Positions 60,175 to 64,000 of a stretch of DNA of 64,000 nt are shown piece after piece (positions within the stretch are counted from its first letter, which is position 1; the number at the start of each line of letters is the position of its first letter). The notes under the pieces were generated by a model. That model ran no database searches and had not been told where the DNA came from. It saw only the letters and a program-made list of their open reading frames with translations. The position numbers and the translations under genes were made by a program. The stretch is from Hyphomicrobiales bacterium (GTDB lineage: Bacteria > Pseudomonadota > Alphaproteobacteria > Rhizobiales > Rhizobiaceae): NCBI GenBank assembly GCA_900466005.1, contig UEGQ01000008.1, positions 124,001 to 188,000 on the forward strand. Reading direction: 5' to 3'.

Positions 60175-60542
60175 ACTAGTCTCCTTTTCAGTCCGTTGCC
60201 GCAGGCGAACATATCGAAGTGGCGGCTGGAACAATTGAGCGGGTTATCTCGCCCCTCCTGAGAGTAAATGTGGCGGCCAATTGAGGAATTGAAAGAGCCG
60301 AATTGTGAATTCATTGTGGCACAGAAATGACAGAAATTAGATGTTGCTAATCCGCAACAAACTTTTTGTTAACTATGTTTGCTGCGATTTCGATTAATAC
60401 TCATTAACGTCGGAAAACATCTCCAGTCTTATCAAGTAGAACGACGGAGGGGATGCCGAAAAGAATCTGCATTCCCTATTTAAGAATGAGCGATACGACA
60501 TATATGCGAGGCAGTTCATCGGAAGTCGAAAGCAGAGCGGAA
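60175..60542. promoter_or_regulatory. A/T-rich divergent promoter region
   Basis: 368 bases without a convincing gene. The stretch 60300-60420 is clearly A/T-rich against the GC-rich genome. It contains TGTTGC-TAATCC-GCAACA (60342-60359), a six-base inverted repeat. The frame of the SDR gene extends back to 60453, but a start at 60543 gives the usual length. I cannot assign a -35/-10 pair with confidence. Confidence 0.5.
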
Positions 60543-61307
60543 ATGGAAAAAGGCATAGCGAAGACCGCCCTCGTCACCGGTTCGGGAAAAAGACTTGGCC
60601 GCGCGATCGTCGAGGATCTGGCGCACCACGGTTTCGCAGTCGCCATCCACGTCAACGGTTCGGTGGACGAAGCCGAAGCGCTTGCAGACGACTTGCGGCG
60701 CGACGGCGCGCGGGCGGCGGTGCTTGCCGCCGATTTCCGCGACATCGGGCAGACGACCGCGCTCATGGGCGCCGCCAATGCCGCTCTCGGCCCGATCGGA
60801 CTGCTCGTCAACAATGCCTCGGTGTTCCTGGAAGATGACGCCCACGCCTTCGATGCGGAGAGCTTCTCCGCCCATTTCGACCTGCATGTCCGCGCGCCGT
60901 CGATCCTCGGCGCGGCCTTCTTCCGGCAGGTGCCGAACGACGCACAGGGGCTGATCGTCAACATCGTCGACCAGCGGGTGCTCGCGCCCACCCCCTCCTT
61001 CTATTCCTACACGCTGTCGAAATCGGCCCTGCTTGCGGCGACTCGCACCATGGCGCAGGCTTTCGCGCCGAAGGTCAGGGTCAACGGCATCGGCCCGGGG
61101 CCGACCTTCCGGAGCGTCCGCCAGGAGGAGGCCGACTTCCAGGCACAGATCGATGCCCTGCCGCTCGGCCGTGGACCGGAGCTTGCGGAATTCGGGCGGA
61201 CGATCCGCTTTCTTTTTGACACGCCGTCGATCACCGGCCAAATGATTGCCGTCGACGGCGGCCAGCATCTTGCCTGGCAGAGGCCGGGCACGGAGATTGT
61301 GGAATGA
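60543..61307 (+). CDS. SDR oxidoreductase, pteridine-reductase-like (FolM/PTR1 type)
   Basis: A 254-residue short-chain dehydrogenase. The cofactor motif [12 protein letters not shown] has the TGx3RxG pattern typical of pteridine reductases (PTR1/FolM), not the classical TGx3Gx[10 protein letters not shown] and the Tyr-x3-Lys in [10 protein letters not shown] are present. The start at 60543 ([13 protein letters not shown]) is chosen; an earlier ATG at 60453 is possible. It overlaps uvrC (ATGA). A role in reducing dihydropterins is inferred from the motif only. Confidence 0.88.
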   Translation: MEKGIAKTALVTGSGKRLGRAIVEDLAHHGFAVAIHVNGSVDEAEALADDLRRDGARAAVLAADFRDIGQTTALMGAANAALGPIGLLVNNASVFLEDDAHAFDAESFSAHFDLHVRAPSILGAAFFRQVPNDAQGLIVNIVDQRVLAPTPSFYSYTLSKSALLAATRTMAQAFAPKVRVNGIGPGPTFRSVRQEEADFQAQIDALPLGRGPELAEFGRTIRFLFDTPSITGQMIAVDGGQHLAWQRPGTEIVE

Positions 61308-63328
61308 CGGGAGGAAAGCTGCCGGACGGCGGCGTTCTTTATGACGGCACGGAGGACGAGGACGAAGGCGTCGTCGAGAGCGAATCGCCGGTGTCGGCGC
61401 TTTCGATCGACTGGAACGAGGGCGGCATCGACCACCAGGGGCTTTCCGGCGCGGAACTGATCGGCGAATTCGTCAAGAAGCTGCCGAACAGCCCCGGCGT
61501 CTACCGGATGATGAACGCCGACGGCGACGTGCTCTATGTCGGCAAGGCCCGCAGCCTCAAGAAGCGGGTCGGCAACTATGCGCAGGGTCGCGTGCATTCC
61601 AACCGTATCGCCCGCATGGTGCGCGAGACGGCGCACATGGAGTTCGTCACGACCCGGACCGAGGTCGAGGCGCTGCTGCTCGAGGCCAATCTCATCAAGC
61701 GCCTGAGGCCGCGCTTCAACGTCCTGCTGCGCGACGACAAGAGCTTTCCCTATATCCTGATCACCGGCGACGGCCGGGCACCGGCGATCTTCAAGCACCG
61801 CGGGGCGCGTGCCCGCAAGGGCGACTATTTCGGCCCCTTCGCCTCGGCGAGTGCCGTCGGCCGCACGATCAACTCGCTGCAGCGGGCCTTTCTCCTGCGC
61901 ACCTGCACCGACAGCGTCTTCGAAACGCGCACACGGCCGTGCCTGCTCTACCAGATCAAGCGCTGCTCCGGCCCCTGCACGCATGAGATCAGCGACGAGG
62001 GCTATGCCGGCCTCGTCAGGGAGGCGAAGGATTTCCTCTCCGGCAAGAGCCAGAACGTGAAGGCGGCGATCGCCAAGGCGATGAACGAGGCGGCGGAGAA
62101 CCTCGACTTCGAGCGGGCCGCCGTGTTCCGCGACAGGCTGGCCGCCCTTTCCCACGTGCAGAGCCATCAGGGCATCAACCCGGCCGGCATCGAGGAGGCC
62201 GACGTCTTCGCGATCCATCACGAGGGCGGGCTCTCCTGCATCCAGGTCTTCTTCTTCCGCACCGGCCAGAACTGGGGCAACCGCGCCTATTTCCCGAAGG
62301 CGGACCCGCAGCTTTCCGGCGCCGAAGTACTCGGCGCCTTCCTCGCACAGTTCTACGACGACAAGCCCTGCCCGCGGCAGGTGCTGCTCTCGGAGACGAT
62401 CGAGGAACAGGATCTGCTCGCCGCCGCGCTTTCCGAGCGGGCCGGCCACAAGGTGCATGTGCTCGTGCCGCAACGCGGCGAGAAGAAGGACATTCTCGAC
62501 CACGTGATCGCCAATGCCCGCGAGGCGCACGGCCGCAAGCTCGCCGAGACGGCCTCGCAATCGCGCCTGCTCGCAGGCTTTGCCGAGACTTTCGGCCTGC
62601 CTTACGTTCCGCGCCGCATCGAGATCTACGACAACTCGCACATCATGGGCACCAATGCCGTCGGCGGCATGGTGGTGGCGGGGCCGGAAGGCTTCGTGAA
62701 GAACCAGTACCGCAAGTTCAACATCAAATCGACGGACATCACCCCCGGCGACGACTTCGGCATGATGCGGGAGGTGATGACGCGGCGTTTCTCGCGCCTC
62801 CTGAAGGAAGAGGGCAAGCCCGACCGCAGCCAACCACCGGCGGAGGAGTCCGACAACCATTTCCCGGCATGGCCGGACGTCATCCTCATCGACGGCGGCC
62901 AGGGTCAGATGACCGCCGTGCGCGCCATCCTCGACGACCTCGACATCCGCGACTGCGTGACGGCGATCGGCGTCGCCAAGGGGGTCGACCGCGAGGCGGG
63001 GCGCGAGCGCTTTTTCGTTGCGGGCAAGCCGGACTTCTCGTTGCCGCCGCGGGACCCTGTGCTCTACTTCATCCAGCGGCTGCGGGACGAGGCGCACCGC
63101 TTCGCCATCGGCTCGCACCGGGCGCGACGCAAGAAGGAGATGGTCAAGAACCCGCTCGACGAGATCGGCGGCATCGGCCCTTCCCGCAAGCGGGCGCTTC
63201 TCCAGCATTTCGGGACGGCCAAGGCCGTGTCGCGGGCGGCGATCAGCGACCTCACCTCGGTCGAGGGCATTTCCGAGGCCGTCGCCCGCCAGATCTACAA
63301 TCACTTCCACGAGAGCGGCGCCGACTAG
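61304..63328 (+). CDS. uvrC: Excinuclease ABC subunit C
   Basis: Nuclease making the two incisions of nucleotide excision repair. The 674-residue protein has an N-terminal acidic extension of about 60 residues, then the GIY-YIG domain ([18 protein letters not shown]), a UVR segment ([20 protein letters not shown]), the UvrC RNase H-like domain ([20 protein letters not shown]) and two helix-hairpin-helix motifs ([16 protein letters not shown]). It is coupled to the upstream SDR gene. Confidence 0.96.
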   Translation: MTGGKLPDGGVLYDGTEDEDEGVVESESPVSALSIDWNEGGIDHQGLSGAELIGEFVKKLPNSPGVYRMMNADGDVLYVGKARSLKKRVGNYAQGRVHSNRIARMVRETAHMEFVTTRTEVEALLLEANLIKRLRPRFNVLLRDDKSFPYILITGDGRAPAIFKHRGARARKGDYFGPFASASAVGRTINSLQRAFLLRTCTDSVFETRTRPCLLYQIKRCSGPCTHEISDEGYAGLVREAKDFLSGKSQNVKAAIAKAMNEAAENLDFERAAVFRDRLAALSHVQSHQGINPAGIEEADVFAIHHEGGLSCIQVFFFRTGQNWGNRAYFPKADPQLSGAEVLGAFLAQFYDDKPCPRQVLLSETIEEQDLLAAALSERAGHKVHVLVPQRGEKKDILDHVIANAREAHGRKLAETASQSRLLAGFAETFGLPYVPRRIEIYDNSHIMGTNAVGGMVVAGPEGFVKNQYRKFNIKSTDITPGDDFGMMREVMTRRFSRLLKEEGKPDRSQPPAEESDNHFPAWPDVILIDGGQGQMTAVRAILDDLDIRDCVTAIGVAKGVDREAGRERFFVAGKPDFSLPPRDPVLYFIQRLRDEAHRFAIGSHRARRKKEMVKNPLDEIGGIGPSRKRALLQHFGTAKAVSRAAISDLTSVEGISEAVARQIYNHFHESGAD

Positions 63329-63453
63329 AGCCTGTGACCCGAGGCCGATCCCGGCACCGGTATGCCGGCAATAGCGGGTGTCGCAATCGGAAGCATCTCA
63401 GTTCCGCCGCAGGTCTATGTGACGGAAGACGAAAAAACCCGTGGGTGACCAGT

Positions 63454-63478
63454 TGACGGTGAAGAGAGAAAACCGTCA
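63454..63478. promoter_or_regulatory. Inverted repeat upstream of pgsA
   Basis: TGACGGT (63454-63460) and ACCGTCA (63472-63478) form a seven-base inverted repeat with an 11-base spacer, 33 bases before the pgsA start. It could be an operator or a leader hairpin. The 183-base gap from uvrC holds no other gene. Confidence 0.35.
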
Positions 63479-63511
63479 TCTACACCCGAATTGAGAAATC
63501 ACAGGTCTTTC

Positions 63512-64000
63512 ATGGCTTCCCGCGCATTAAACATCCCCAATCTGCTGACCTATGCCCGCATCGTCGCGGTTCCCGTCATCGTTCTCTGCTTCTTCGTCGA
63601 GGGACGACTCGCGAGCTCCGACTGGGCCCGCTGGACGGCGTTGACGCTTTTCATCATCGCCTCGGTCACCGACTTCTTCGACGGCTACCTCGCGCGCATC
63701 TGGAACCAGACCTCCAACATCGGCCGCATGCTCGACCCCATCGCAGACAAGCTGCTGGTGGCCTCGGTCCTGCTGCTGATGGCCGCCGACGGAACCATTG
63801 CCGGCTGGTCTCTCTGGGCGGCGATCACCATCCTCTGCCGCGAGATCCTGGTCTCGGGTCTGCGGGAATACCTGGCGGCGCTCAAGGTCAGCGTGCCGGT
63901 CACCCGCATCGCCAAGTGGAAGACCACGATCCAGATGGTCGCGATCGCCTTCCTGCTCGCCGGCCCCGCCGGTGACAAAGTCCTGCCCTATACAACGGAG
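63512..64000 (+). CDS. pgsA: CDP-diacylglycerol--glycerol-3-phosphate 3-phosphatidyltransferase, 3' partial
   Basis: Makes phosphatidylglycerol phosphate in the inner membrane. The window ends inside the gene after 163 codons. The start MASRALNIPNLLTYARI is typical. The CDP-alcohol phosphatidyltransferase motif D-G-x2-A-R-x8-G-x3-D-x3-D is in FDGYLARIWNQTSNIGRMLD followed by PIADK. Hydrophobic helices flank it. In rhizobia pgsA usually follows uvrC, as here. Confidence 0.93.
   Translation, partial: MASRALNIPNLLTYARIVAVPVIVLCFFVEGRLASSDWARWTALTLFIIASVTDFFDGYLARIWNQTSNIGRMLDPIADKLLVASVLLLMAADGTIAGWSLWAAITILCREILVSGLREYLAALKVSVPVTRIAKWKTTIQMVAIAFLLAGPAGDKVLPYTTE

Overview
The window reads as a stretch of core chromosome from a Rhizobiaceae-type alphaproteobacterium (Sinorhizobium/Ensifer/Rhizobium relatives). 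The evidence is high GC, dense and often overlapping genes, and rhizobial gene families and neighbourhoods: plsX-fabH-ihfA-merR, ribH-nusB, ribE-ribD-nrdR-glyA, an LdtR-type MarR regulator beside an L,D-transpeptidase, ppx-ppk-hdaA, and SDR-uvrC-pgsA. I see no insertion sequence, prophage, CRISPR array or rRNA. The only tRNA is a tRNA-Pro(GGG). Many long open frames lie antisense to real genes; these are GC-codon artefacts and are left out.

Layout. 1-4236: end of a polysaccharide locus (initiating sugar-phosphate transferase, Wzy-like membrane protein, family 4 glycosyltransferase, small HTH protein), all overlapping. 4385-8926 (minus): tRNA-Pro, a MerR regulator, IHF alpha, FabH, PlsX, a DUF177 protein and a bc1-complex chaperone. 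9191-13331: BamE lipoprotein, then on minus a proton-pumping pyrophosphatase and an MFS transporter. 13354-18533: nusB, ribH, ribE, ribD, nrdR and glyA on minus, interrupted by one plus-strand secreted small protein. 18701-21430 (minus): L,D-transpeptidase, its LdtR-like regulator and a small membrane protein. 21640-25997 (plus): hemB, an RDD protein, an SLC13 permease and the N-degron transferase Bpt.

26234-29856 (minus): a Tat-type nitroreductase-like protein and parC. 30076-33857 (plus): a secreted protein of unknown function, then a cytochrome P450 with an LpxL-like acyltransferase. 33927-35717: aspS. 35939-41908 (plus): an MFS transporter, a multicopper oxidase, an MBL hydrolase, RNase D and an Rsm22-type protein. 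41995-50002 (minus): a tiny RhiA-like protein, ppx, ppk, hdaA, an AI-2E-type permease and queE/queD/queC. 50223-51949: purMN. 51970-60174: an SDR, an omptin-type outer-membrane protease, NudK-like hydrolase, molybdopterin oxidoreductase, rlmJ, a secreted Cys-rich protein with RNase T2, a GST and an outer-membrane barrel. 60543-64000: pteridine-reductase-like SDR, uvrC and the start of pgsA.

Functionally the window is mostly housekeeping: envelope and phospholipid synthesis, riboflavin, one-carbon and purine metabolism, queuosine, phosphate storage, replication control and DNA repair. No large unknown system is evident. The most interesting accessory items are the omptin with intact catalytic residues and an upstream palindrome, the P450/acyltransferase pair, the RNase T2 with its unknown secreted partner, the short RhiA-like protein, and the Rsm22 protein carrying a four-cysteine pattern like that of mitochondrial METTL17.
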